Below, piece by piece: positions 53,401-64,000 of a stretch of DNA of 64,000 nt (positions are counted from its first letter, which is position 1; every line of letters starts with the position of its first letter). Below the pieces are notes generated by a model. That model saw only the letters and a program-made list of their open reading frames with translations, ran no database searches and was not told the DNA's origin. The position numbers were made by a program, and so were the translations under genes. This DNA is from Callaeas wilsoni (taxonomy: Eukaryota > Chordata > Aves > Passeriformes > Callaeidae). The stretch lies in assembly GCA_013398955.1 (NCBI GenBank), contig VWPU01002063.1, forward strand, positions 124,001-188,000, read 5' to 3'.

Positions 53401-54557
53401 TAGCTGTGTGGATTTATTCTTGAAGCTTAGTGCTGGCTGAAATGCAGGCAGAAGGCCATGGTCAGTGCTTTTGGTCAAGCTCTATAGCAGATTAGGATGG
53501 CAGGGATTAAGTTTAGTCATGAGTGTCTTTCACCAAACTAGTTACTAAGGGCAATAAGGTAGAAGAATCAGGCAGAAAAGTCTCACTGAATATTTATGGC
53601 ACAAAGGACTTAACCTGTGCTTTGGTGCCTTCCTGAATATTATCTCTTCTTCTCCCACTTTACCCCGTGATGAGAGCTCACCATAGCTATCTACAAGTGC
53701 CACAGAATGGTTGTAAATACAGGTCACATCTGCCTGTTGTTTCTGTAATTGTTCACAGTATTTAAAGGTTCTGTGCTCTTTCATATCCTTGGAATGAGGG
53801 ATTGTGGCAAATGCTGTAAGTACCATTCAACAACTATTTTCAATTGGAATATATTAGCAGCATCACTGTGTGTGCATGGGTGTGGTTGGGTACAGAGATA
53901 AATTGAATCTCTCTAAGGGGAGAAGGAGCAGCTGTCAGGCCTCTCGAGGTGGATACCTGTGTGCTGTGCAGGCTGCAGAGGACACTGAACCTGCAACAGG
54001 CTGCCGGAGTGAGGGACAACAAAATCAGCAACCACCCTTATAGTCCAACCAGTATTTTACTACAGTATATATTTAAGTTTTAAGAGCTGTCTGGGCTGTT
54101 AGCCTATTAAGCTGTAGGATAAGATAGTTGATGATAACAGCTTTCTCCTAACTGTTACCACCTCTGTCCTTCACTGCAGCATGTGGCAAGCTAAACCAAA
54201 CCTCGCCCTCTCTCTGAAGGCTGCCCATAGGAGTAACAGTGGGATCTTCTTCAATTACAGAAGTTTCAGGCAATTCCACTGCCAGTTCTCAGCTGTGAGG
54301 AAATCAGAGTACTTTATTGCTTCAAAAGTGTTGTTACTAACACAAAGCAGCGTGGAAGAAAAAAACAACTTTTGACAAAATGGATCCTGCTGATGATTTA
54401 TGTTGATCTGAACTGGAAAATTTGGTAGGCAGCAAGCGTGGATACAGCAGTCTTCAAACAGAGGCAGTTGCTTGTTAGCTGTTCACCTGTGTGGTTGTAG
54501 TCACTGAACTTTGCATCCAGCACCTGACTAAACATTTCTTTTTTTCTTTAAACCTAG
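53401..54557. other. Putative intron upstream of the 45-nt exon
   Basis: This is unique AT-rich sequence. It becomes pyrimidine-rich only in the last 20 bases before the exon, as expected for a 3' splice site. No other exon was found. Confidence 0.5.
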
Positions 54558-54602
54558 GTTGCCCTTCCCAATGACTCCAGCTGTGTGGAAGAAATACTGC
54601 GG
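54558..54602 (+). CDS. Probable internal coding exon (45 nt, 15 codons) of an unidentified large gene
   Basis: This is the best coding candidate in the window. Upstream is a textbook 3' splice site: a CTGAC branch-like motif near 54524, a T-rich tract (54537-54550) and CCTAG ending at 54557. Downstream is a near-consensus donor, CGG followed by GTAAGT, at 54603. The exon is 45 nt, a multiple of three, and reads in phase 0 as VALPNDSSCVEEILR with no stop. A second frame (phase offset 1) is also open and the third has a TGA, so the frame is not proved by openness alone. Base composition is richer in C and G than the flanking intron. I do not recognise the protein. A short frame-preserving exon with large introns on both sides is typical of cassette exons in big vertebrate genes, but that is inference. 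No partner exon is certain in the window, so the gene, the domain and any alternative splicing remain unknown. Confidence 0.55.
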
Positions 54603-57600
54603 GTAAGTAATACCCTTTGCTTTTTTATCTCCTGTGTAATTGTAGTGCTCTTATTTTCGTCTTCCAAGGAGAGGGTTTATAGGGCTGTCTTTAACACTGT
54701 AGTTAAATAATAACATATCAGTGGATCTATATTAAGAGACACAGACAAGGGGTAGGCCAGGGTGCTCCTTAGTGAGATCAGTTCACCTAATACTCTGCAT
54801 CTGCCAGCTTGTTTCAGTCAGGATTTGCACGTGTTCCTGTTCTTTTCAAGCTCTCAGTCTCTGAGTCTGTCCAGGACACATTTCTCTCCTACCCTGAGGT
54901 GCAGTTGCCTTAATTCTTCTACTCACAAACTGACCTACAGTCTTCCTCCTTCCTCTAGACTACAATTGCTCATCATTCATGGTTTTGTTAAAGACTTACA
55001 GACATGTTTTTTCTGTGATCTTTGGTCAGTGGTTGAATACAGAAAATTTAAACTCCAAACTGAGAATGGCTTAATTGCAACAAGATCATGTAATAAGAAA
55101 AAGGGAATGTGCACAAGTTGTATGCCTTACTCGAAGTGTAAGATGGTCTTTTCCTCAGACACCATCGTTTTGGGGTTCCCTGTTGGCAGTGAGATTTGCC
55201 TAGGGCCAGTTTTGCAATTCACCAGTCCCTCTCTCAGATTTAGATTTTTGTCCTCATGGGTTGCGTTTCCCATCTGTCAGAGCTATCTCCCTGGGATTGC
55301 CAGCCAACCTGCTGGTTTTCGGTGTAGAAGGGACAAAATTTCAGTGGGAATTAGTGCCAGCTATGTCCTTGTTACTAGGACGTAGTGCTGCAGACCTACC
55401 CAGACCTGAAATCATGTGTAACAGCCATGCCAGTTTGTTTGCAAAGACTTACTCGTGCTTATAAAATGAAATAAGCTTCTCACTATTCATTGCAATTCAG
55501 AGTTAAATAGTTTGGAAAACTTGCTCCTGGTTTGTGTACACACATTATCTTGGGCTGCTCTAGATGTCCTTATGGGTTGGCATTGTTGGTGCAGAAGTGT
55601 GTTGAGGCAGCAGGCAGGCATGCTCGTGCAGACCTGCAGTAAGGGAGAAGATCCTGCATAAGCACCCAGGAACAGTGAATGCAAGGAAATAAATAACATT
55701 TACTTTCAACCTTCAAAGTAAGCAGAGGTTTATTACCTACAGAACACTAAGAAAGCAGAGGAAATGTTGAAAGGCTGTGTGAAATACTTGGTACATTTTA
55801 AATGTCTTCTTCCCTTCTTTATATATTTCAATTAGGTTCATTACTATATTTGGAATGAATGACTTGTTGGCTGGAGAAAGCAGTTGTTTTCAGTAAACAG
55901 CATCAAAAGAAAATGTGAATCATCCAGGTGACAGTTTTAATGTGGGAACAGTGCATATAAATCACAGGAAGCAGAAATGTCTTTTTTCTAATCAAGAGTG
56001 GTGACCCTATTTCCTACCCCATGAATGTAATTTGAGTCAACAGACAAGCACAGTAGGCTGGGCTTCCTTCTGGAACCTGTTGAGATCGGAGCAGGACTTT
56101 GTGTTGCCTTTAGAGGATTAGGATGAACTGCAGAGCCCCTGCTCCTGCCACCAGTGGGCCACTGAATTTGGGGGCACTCTTGGGGTAGACAGAGCAGGGA
56201 TTTAGCAGGATTCCGTGTCTCTGGGGGTCTCTCTCACAAGGACATGTAATGGGCATGTGAAGAAGGGATCCAAACAGCAGATCTTTCGGGACTACAGCTG
56301 CAGGTGCCCAGAGGCACCCCTCGTGCCCACTGTGGAGTAAACCTGTCTGCCGTAGCCACTGGCATAGCCAGAAGGCACCTGGAGCACGACACCTGTATTG
56401 GGGTGCAGATACAGTCTTGGCACATGGACCTCAGCCATGGTTCCCCCAGGGTGCTCCTCTCCATGTGTAGGAGGGTGGTTTGGTACTGCTTCACGGGGGC
56501 TCTGTGCCCTGGGCACCCACAGGCTGCCTTCAGCTTTTTGTAACCTGCCTGCACTGGGCTGCACGGCCCTGCCAGTGTGAGCACAGCAACCACGGAGCTG
56601 CTTTGGGACTGCCCAGCAAAGACCCAGCAGACCCCAGCCCCAGCTCAGGATTCCAACCACGTGTGGTGCTGAAGCACACCTGGCACCAGAAGTACCTGGG
56701 TTTTGTCAGTGTTTTACTTTGTTCTTCTCAATTTAGGCTGTAGAACTAGCTAGCAGGAAATGTGTTTTGGCTGCATGCAGGGTATCATATTCTACTTGAC
56801 AGGCAATGGAGAGAAAGTAAGTACAAGAATGTGATACCCAGCGGTGGTCAAAATCCAGTCTTTGGGCTCCCCATGGAAACCCCATGTCAGAAGATTCAGA
56901 CTGGCTGCTCCAGATGAAAGAATGACCCTTGGTTTCACTAGAAATTTGCACTTTGAGAACCTGGATTAAGTTTCTAGCCCTGACAGGTACTTTTTGGCCT
57001 TTTAGGGCCATTTACATAGGCTCTGATGAACTTCTGCGAGTGTGGGTCTCAGCTCCCTCCTGGCAGCTTCTCTCGGTAAAAACACCAGGTTATTCACATT
57101 TCTGTCCTCTCAGGGATGTTACAGAGGTAAACAGAAAGGATTCCAAGGCAGTCAAGCCCCAAAGGTGGACAACCAGCCTGTAATCGTGCATTTTGCCCAA
57201 CAAAACCTTTGGCAGCCCCTGGAAGTTTCTGCTCTGGGCCATGTCTGCTGCCAAGCTGTGTTCCCCAAAGAGCTGGGCAAGGGTGCTCTGCCTGCCCCTC
57301 GCCCTTGGAGCAATGCATACCTTGAAGTTTGCCCTTTTTTCTGTTTTTGATTTGTTTTGGTTTTTTAAGTTGGGGAATTAAGCGATTTAATTCAGTTCCA
57401 TCCCTCAGAAAGACACAGTAACTCTCGAGGGTTTCTTTGCTAGACTTTACAAGGAAGAGGTACTCCTGCAAAGATCTGTGACCTCTGATTTTACACAGCT
57501 CTTTTTTCAAACGGAACTTGATTAATGGTTTCTGTAATTGTAGAGGTTTGTAATTCCTAATCTTTTTTTTTTCCCTCATCTTGGAAAAAGAAGGTTTAAT

Positions 57601-60600
57601 TGAATTTATATTCTAAAATTTTCAACCAAGTGAGGGGAAAGGTCTTGACTCTATTCAGACCCCTGAGTCTTCAGAGACAAAATTTCACAGTCCTTTAGAT
57701 TTCCTGAAACACTTAGCTGCTTAGGTCATCTTGTGTAAATGCTTTAAGGACTGCTCCAAATACTACAGCCAAAGGTTAATGGCAGACCAGTCTCCTGTTG
57801 ATTTTACTTTTCTAACCAAGATGGCTGAGAAAGTCGTGAAAAATAATAATAAATAATAATAATAATAGTAATCATCATCATCTCTTATACAACTAAGGCC
57901 AAACAGTAATGATAGTACAGCTTGCATTTAATACAGGTTGCTAATACCAAACTGAAAAATAAAGGCAAATACCTGGTGGTCTACGCTTTTTTCTGTTCCA
58001 AAATGTGTTTGGTTGTTTTTTTTTTCAAACCAGTGCAATGGTTTTGCAAGTGTGGATAATATGGAAGACAAGCAATTAAAAGTATGTGTGTAATTCACAT
58101 TTTATTAATATGGATTTAAATTAAGTTGTCACTTGCTGTGTGCATCCATTGAAAAATGAGTTCATTGAAATGTTGTGATCCAAAGTACAGATGGGGTGGG
58201 AAAGCTGACATTTAAAACCAGTCTCCAAAGCTCTTACTTGTGCCTCTTGTACCAGTGCTGTACATCAGTGTGCCTTGCTATCACTGCATGTGATGTGCAC
58301 CATGGGCTGGCCCAGAACGGGGAGTGTGTAGGTGACACTGAGGGTGAACAAGCAGTGATCCTTTTCCCGTCTCTGGAGAGCACAGAAGGGACCTTCCTCA
58401 GCCTTGGTTTACCTCTGGCTAAAGACCTGATAAGTGCACGTCATTGCACGGGAAAGAAAGAAAATTTTATCTACCTAAATTTTCTGGAGGACTCGGAGTG
58501 TAAATTGGAAATTTGGGCTGGGTGTTTAGGGAATCGACTGGACATAATCCTGCAGCAGCGAGGCCCTGGGCTGTGCACTGCAGCTTTCCTGGCTGTGTCG
58601 TAACCACCTGGGCAGGCACTGCTGCCTGGAAATCCGTCCTGCTTAGAGGAACAAAAGAATTCCTGTACGTGCATATTCACTGTGGGAAGGCATCAAGTAA
58701 CTAGATGGACTTCTGATGGTATGTGGGCGGCTGTGATACTAATTAGAAGCTTTCTAGTCTGGAAGCAAAACAGATCCCAAATATAGTTCAGATTGTAATA
58801 AGTGTAGAAATGACTGGAGTTAAATGAGCAAAGTCTTTAATTTGTATGGTCATCTTCTGATGACTAGCTCCTGTCTAATGACATGGGAGAATATGTAAAT
58901 TGATCAGCAGGTGAAAATGCCCTTGACTCTGCAAATTATGTGTAGGATTACCTTCCTCATGCCAATTGAAGGCACTAACGGATTTAATATGTCTCACCCA
59001 CAGCTGAAGTGAGCTGTTCACATAGCAAAATTGGACTGTAACAGATATAGCCCATTATTTGCCCCTCAGTAATTGTTTTCTCTTCTAAAATACAAACCAA
59101 CATTGAAGAATGATGCTAAACCTAATTATAATAATTGTAATTTGAAAAATATAGGTACTCTGTCCAGTGTGGTTACAAATGCACTTAGTAGCTGACGAGT
59201 AGTTTAAATATTTTCATGTGGAGTCTGGGGGCTTGCTGGGGAGGACATGAGGTGAATTTAAAATGATTATCCAGACGTCATTGGACAAGTGAATAACGAG
59301 CTGACTGGCCTAGTAAATCATGTGAACCTGTCAAATGTGGGAACACGTTGGGGAGGAGATGATGTCAAGTAACAGTAACTTAGCAACCTGGCATTTAGCT
59401 GTCCAGAGAATGAGTAAGAGTAGCCACTTTTAAATAGCTGAGTAAATAAATGAATCCCTATACGTCTTAGGTGTGCTATAAAAATAGCCCAGCACCGTAT
59501 GTTTTGTGTCAAGCTGCTTCTTTCTCCTGGATAAGGTGATTTATTATTTCTATTGAAATGAAAAAATGGATTGAAGAGTTAACCCACGTGTAAATGTGGA
59601 TCTGTGGCCTTTGTCCCTGCTCTGGCGTGCAGCCTTTGAAAGCATGCAAGGAACGGGTAATAGCCTGCTTTGAGAGTTGTTTTTTTCCTTCAGACTTTGC
59701 TTATGTACACAAAGATTTGGATGGATAAAAACAATTAATTTCTTAGCAATTTCTAAGCCATTGCATTTTCAAGCTTTTTATCAGCATTTTCTCAATGGAG
59801 GCAGAACCAGTTTCTGCTCTCACATCAATATAAATCAAGGGGTAATTCCACTGACCTCTGATCTCATTTGAGTTCATTGAATTCTTCTTCCTCCCACACT
59901 GGTATAAATTGGCAGTAGCTCCACTTATGTTGCTGCTGCCGTTATTAAATAAAAAGGATTTACCCCTGCATTAGTTCAGGTATACATAAAAGCAGAGACC
60001 AGTTCTTTGCTCTAATGACTCTCTAGATATGGTCTCACACCAGAAAATGGAAATGCTGAATATTTCCTTGAGAACAGCTCCTTCCTGGTTTGGTAAGTGA
60101 TCAGCTCAGTTCTGGTCTCAGTATCACCACAAACATTATCACCACAAGCATTCAGCAACAATTCCAGGAAGATCGAAGGAAGCCTTTTCCCAGCATTTTG
60201 TGCACTGTCCAGTATACACACAGGAAGGGTGAGATCAATAGATGGAGTCGTTTGAGGACAGCCTCGTGTAAGCTTGGAGTGCAGAAGGCTGTTTGGGAGC
60301 TGGAAAAGGCAGTCTTATGTTTTCCCAGCCTAGAGCACACCCTTGGCCCCCGTGTGCTGCACCTGACCGTGGCAGAACAGGATTATCCAAATTTTTGGCC
60401 ATTCGCCCTTGCAGCGACAACATTATAGTGGCACCCATGAGAAAAGCACCTCAGGAGCACTGTCCCAAAGCTGTCTGCATTAACTTGAGGGTGCATCGTG
60501 TCTAAAGCTCAGAGCTAACTTGTGGCAGGCAGAGTGGGAAGCTGGCGAATCGATGCCAGGTGTTTGGTTGAGTTGGTTGTTTCGTGGGCCCCCGCTGCAC

Positions 60601-63600
60601 GGCTGGCGTGGCACAGGTTACGTGTGAGGGGAATGATGCACTTGTGGTGTAGATCTGTAGTATAAATCTGCTTTGTGCTGCCAGCTGAAGGCAAGGCAGG
60701 CTGCGTGCTGCTGGGGAGGTGAGGGGAGGAAAGGTTGACTGCCTGATCTGACAAATGCGCGTGGGTGTGCAGAGTTTCCTGTATTCGAAAGCTGGTGTTC
60801 TGCACCTGCCTGTTACAGGGATAAATGCCTCTTCAAGATGTAATGCAGCAAAAGATTAGACCTTTGTCAGGACAGACAAGCAAGGTCTGATTCCAGCTTG
60901 CAGGCACATTTATCAAATAAAGGTTTTATTTTCATAGCAGTATTAAATAAATTATTTAGCAAAGAACTTTGAAATGTAAAATCTGATCATTATGTGGGTC
61001 TATTGCAGCCTGTCTGCACTGTAACAATAAAAAAAGATTACAAAAGGTATTCAGGAAAAGAGAGAGAGATTGCTGTGCACCTATTTCAAATTCACTATTC
61101 AATTCTGTTTTCTTATCTCCTTTACCATAATATTTTAACACATATTTTTGTGCAGCCAGATTGAAATATTGCTGATTTCAGTAGTATTATATAATTCTGC
61201 CATCATTGCCAGATTTACCATTGCTACTAAAGTTACCGTAAAGTGAGCTGACATCACAAGAGTTTGGACATGTATTGCTGCTCCTGAAGAGAAACAAAGT
61301 ACTCCCACGATAAATGATAAGTGAATGACTGCCAATGAAGGAGTGAAATTTGTTTTACAAGCTCTTCAGCATCTCTTTTGCACCAAAACAACCACTTAAT
61401 TTCTCTTCCTCATTGACAGTCAGCTCAGAAACAATCCACTATGTATTGTAATGTTACATGCTCAGCATCCTCACTCTGATGAAGTACTCTGTTATGATAA
61501 AAATAATTACTTTTTATGAGACTATACAAAGTAATTGTTTTAAAGCCAGTTCAAACAAGAAAGTAATTGAAGCGAAGTCATTGTCTTAGAGGAAAAGATC
61601 ATAAGTTTCGCAACTCTTGTGGAAGATCAGATGCACTCTCTACAGAACTTAAAAACATTGGTTGTTTTATATACCGCTTTTTCAAATACCAGTAAGTTTC
61701 ACAGTTCCAGAAATAAGTGAAAGAGACAAAAAATGTGGGAGAACATTTTGGTGGCGTCTTGTAGTTGAGTGGAGAATGTCATAAAACTAAGATTCCTACT
61801 CCCGATTTGGAGACCCATGGGACCTGAATTCCCATCCCTTTTCATCCTTGTAAGTAAAGAGTAACTCCCTTATCTTGGAGTGAAAGTGTGAAAGAAAACA
61901 GACCCAAGGAATCTGGCATGTCAGATCAACTCTGACCTCTTGTATGCTCCCATGAACAGAAAAAGGCCCCAAGTGCTGAACTGGATGGAAAATTTTAAAC
62001 ACTACTGTAGTGTTACAGTGTTTGACTCTAGCTGTACCAGGTATCCTCTCCTAAGGACCTTGTGCGCCGCATGAGTTTATGTTGTATAAAAACATGATTA
62101 AGAACTTCAGAGCCTGTTGTGTGTCTGTCCTGGAGTGCTGCTGCTGATTCCAAAATGACAGTCTGCAGCGTGGCCAAGCAGAAAAGCCATCTGAAGCTCC
62201 CATACTCCACTTACACAGCTTACTGGCAGAGCATTAAGCAAAAAAAATCTAGTCCTATTTTGAGATATAGGTAGTAAAATATTTCTCTGGTCTCAGATTA
62301 ATCATTTTTGTTATTTCATCTTGTCCCGTCAGAATGAAACATGGTAAATATGGGCACTGAGTGTTTAAACTGCTAGCAATGTTACCTTTCATTTAAATAG
62401 ATTAATAATGTGTACTCTACATAACAAATTGCTTTAGGCACAGAATGAAGACATTGAAAACATATTAAAATTGTGTTAGGCTTTCTGAAACGAACGCATG
62501 CTTTAGAAAGAATTCTGGTTTGAAATGTCTGTAACATCTTCTGTGGGTCTTTCTCTCACAAATGGGAAGAGCTCCATTTTCACAGCCCTGAGGGCAAGTG
62601 TTGCAGGGTTTAAGTCCTGGCAGAAAGCTTCCCCATAAGTCAGCACTGCTGAGGAGGCTCGTGGGGTCCATGAAGGATAAGTTAGCCTAATCCCAGTTAG
62701 TCAAGAGAAGCAGACTAGGAAAAGGCTAGGACACTTGCAGAGTCCAAGGGAAGACTGGACTGGGAGATGTAACTAAACAAACCTTCAGAAACAGTTTCAA
62801 GAGCTTACATTTTTGAAATTCTCCTCTGAAGTTTCTGGCCATGACAATCAAAAAATAGTTGATGGTTAAAAGAAACATATGTAAGGAAAGAACTAGAGAA
62901 ATTAAAGTGATGCATCAAAAAGACGCCTGGTACTGAGGCATGCTCCATTTCCCCCTTTATGCTTTATCTATACCTGCATGTTGCAACTTTAGATGCTTTA
63001 CGGCTTTGAGCTCCTTAAAGAAAAGTAAAGAGAACAGGACAAAGTTGACATGTGGAGCAAACCCAAAGGTTCAACTTTGAATCTCATTGTTGGGCTCGGA
63101 GGAGATGGGTGGAAGTGTTCTGTTATAGCAGATACCAGGAATGCTTGTTGCCATTTTCATAATGCACTGCAGTCTGAGTTTAACTGAAGCTGCTCCTAAT
63201 TTCTTCTTAAGGCAAGAATACACACACCAACTGATGTATGGACCAAAACTTATTTTATTTCCTCCTGAGAGACCCCTTGGACAAGCAGGTGGACTTCTCC
63301 TTGGGAGGAGTCATGTGGTGACACATAGACTTGCCAGCCCCCACGAAGTTTGTGGAAGCAGCCTGACATGGGCAGGCAGTCTTGTGGTCATCGTCTGTCT
63401 TCAGTTCAAGTTGTTCCACATTCTGCAGTGAGAATGGTTCTGGAAGCTGCCTTTTGGGGAGGAGAATTCATGTCTTTGCTGTGTGCCATTGGTCTTTCAT
63501 GCGCCATAGTCAGCAGAGCCCTTTCTGAAGGCGTCTTCCTTCTTACCTGTGGAGATTGTTCCAGCTGTCAGAGTCTTCAGAATATACCACTTCAAACCTG

Positions 63601-64000
63601 CCAGTGAAAGACTGGTATGGTTCATCTTCTCATGTCTTTGAACACCCTCTCAATAAATGCTTGAATACATAGACTCGGATAAAACATCCTACCTTTAATC
63701 TTCTTGAATAACCTTGAGATGCCCCTTTGCTCTACTATATCTCTTTCTGTGAAATGGTGAAATAGAACCTCACCCACACTGCCATTGTTGAAAGTTAAAT
63801 TAGTTGTTAGCAAAATGCATTGATGTCCTCAGCTGGAATTATTGGTGTGATAATTGGGCAAAAGCAAGGCTCTATCAGATATTTAAAATTATGCTACATA
63901 CTGTGGCTTATCTGAATTTCTAACATTTCTTTAAAGAAAGTGTGTCATTGAATTTAATGTTCTGAGAAACCTTATGAACTTCCAATCTATTTTAGCTGTA
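54603..64000. other. Putative intron or intergenic sequence downstream of the exon
   Basis: The donor GTAAGT at 54603 opens this stretch. It contains a pyrimidine-rich region with a long stop-free frame (54756-55385), a GC-rich patch at about 56100-56660, a minus-strand ATG frame of 161 codons (57094-57579, lysine-rich at its start, unrecognised), a compound microsatellite and AT-rich unique sequence to the end. I see no gene I can name. Confidence 0.6.
57839..57883 (+). repeat. Compound (AAT)n-(ATC)n microsatellite
   Basis: AAT units run from the start of the segment, interrupted by one extra A (near 57852) and one AGT. They pass into four ATC units at the right end. This is the longest simple-sequence repeat I see in the window. 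Confidence 0.88.

Noticed and set aside
57094..57579. Minus-strand ATG frame of 161 codons
   Set aside because: No recognisable domain. It is lysine-rich only because it runs over an AT-rich stretch, then proline/glycine-rich over a GC patch. A frame of this length is not surprising across 128 kb of two-strand noncoding DNA.
61135..61335. Hydrophobic 66-codon minus-strand frame
   Set aside because: It starts at TTG with no ATG in a useful position, and has no splice or promoter context. The AT-rich codons give hydrophobic residues by default.

Overview
This window looks like noncoding DNA from a bird nuclear genome. It holds a CR1 LINE end whose terminal ATTCTATG octamers read on the plus strand as TCATAGAATCATAGAA, a second short CR1 scrap, only a few decayed older repeats, and long AT-rich single-copy stretches broken by small GC-rich patches. 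There are no operons, no bacterial-type gene packing, no rRNA or tRNA that I recognise, no CRISPR array and no intact viral or transposon gene. The open reading frames are short, overlap on both strands, and often begin at GTG or TTG rather than ATG. That is the noise expected from vertebrate intron or intergenic sequence.

Layout. 1-3914: unique noncoding sequence with one purine tract. 3915-4358: minus-strand CR1 3' end that still shows the tail of its ORF2 protein. 4359-32559: mainly unique AT-rich sequence. It contains a pair of diverged direct repeats (7541-7633 and 8033-8125) and several blocks that look like conserved noncoding regulatory elements (about 8500-8690, 10385-10610, 12240-12440). 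32560-32900: the strongest regulatory-looking AT-rich block. 32901-49730: more noncoding DNA with GC-rich patches, a MIR-like relic (42014-42095) and another homeodomain-motif-rich block (45540-46200). 49731-53400: a CR1 scrap and a very old CR1/L3-like relic. 54558-54602: the only segment I would call a probable coding exon, on the plus strand. 54603-64000: noncoding, with microsatellites and one unusually long open frame.

How it fits together. If the 45-base exon is real, much of the window is intron of a large plus-strand gene that I could not identify. A mild excess of long T runs on the plus strand would fit transcription in that direction. Regulatory-looking blocks inside very long introns are typical of vertebrate developmental or neuronal genes. 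That is inference from general architecture, not from a recognised gene. I found no convincing new biological system. The observations most worth checking are the microexon, the 492-base-spaced direct repeat, and two or three weaker exon-like segments.
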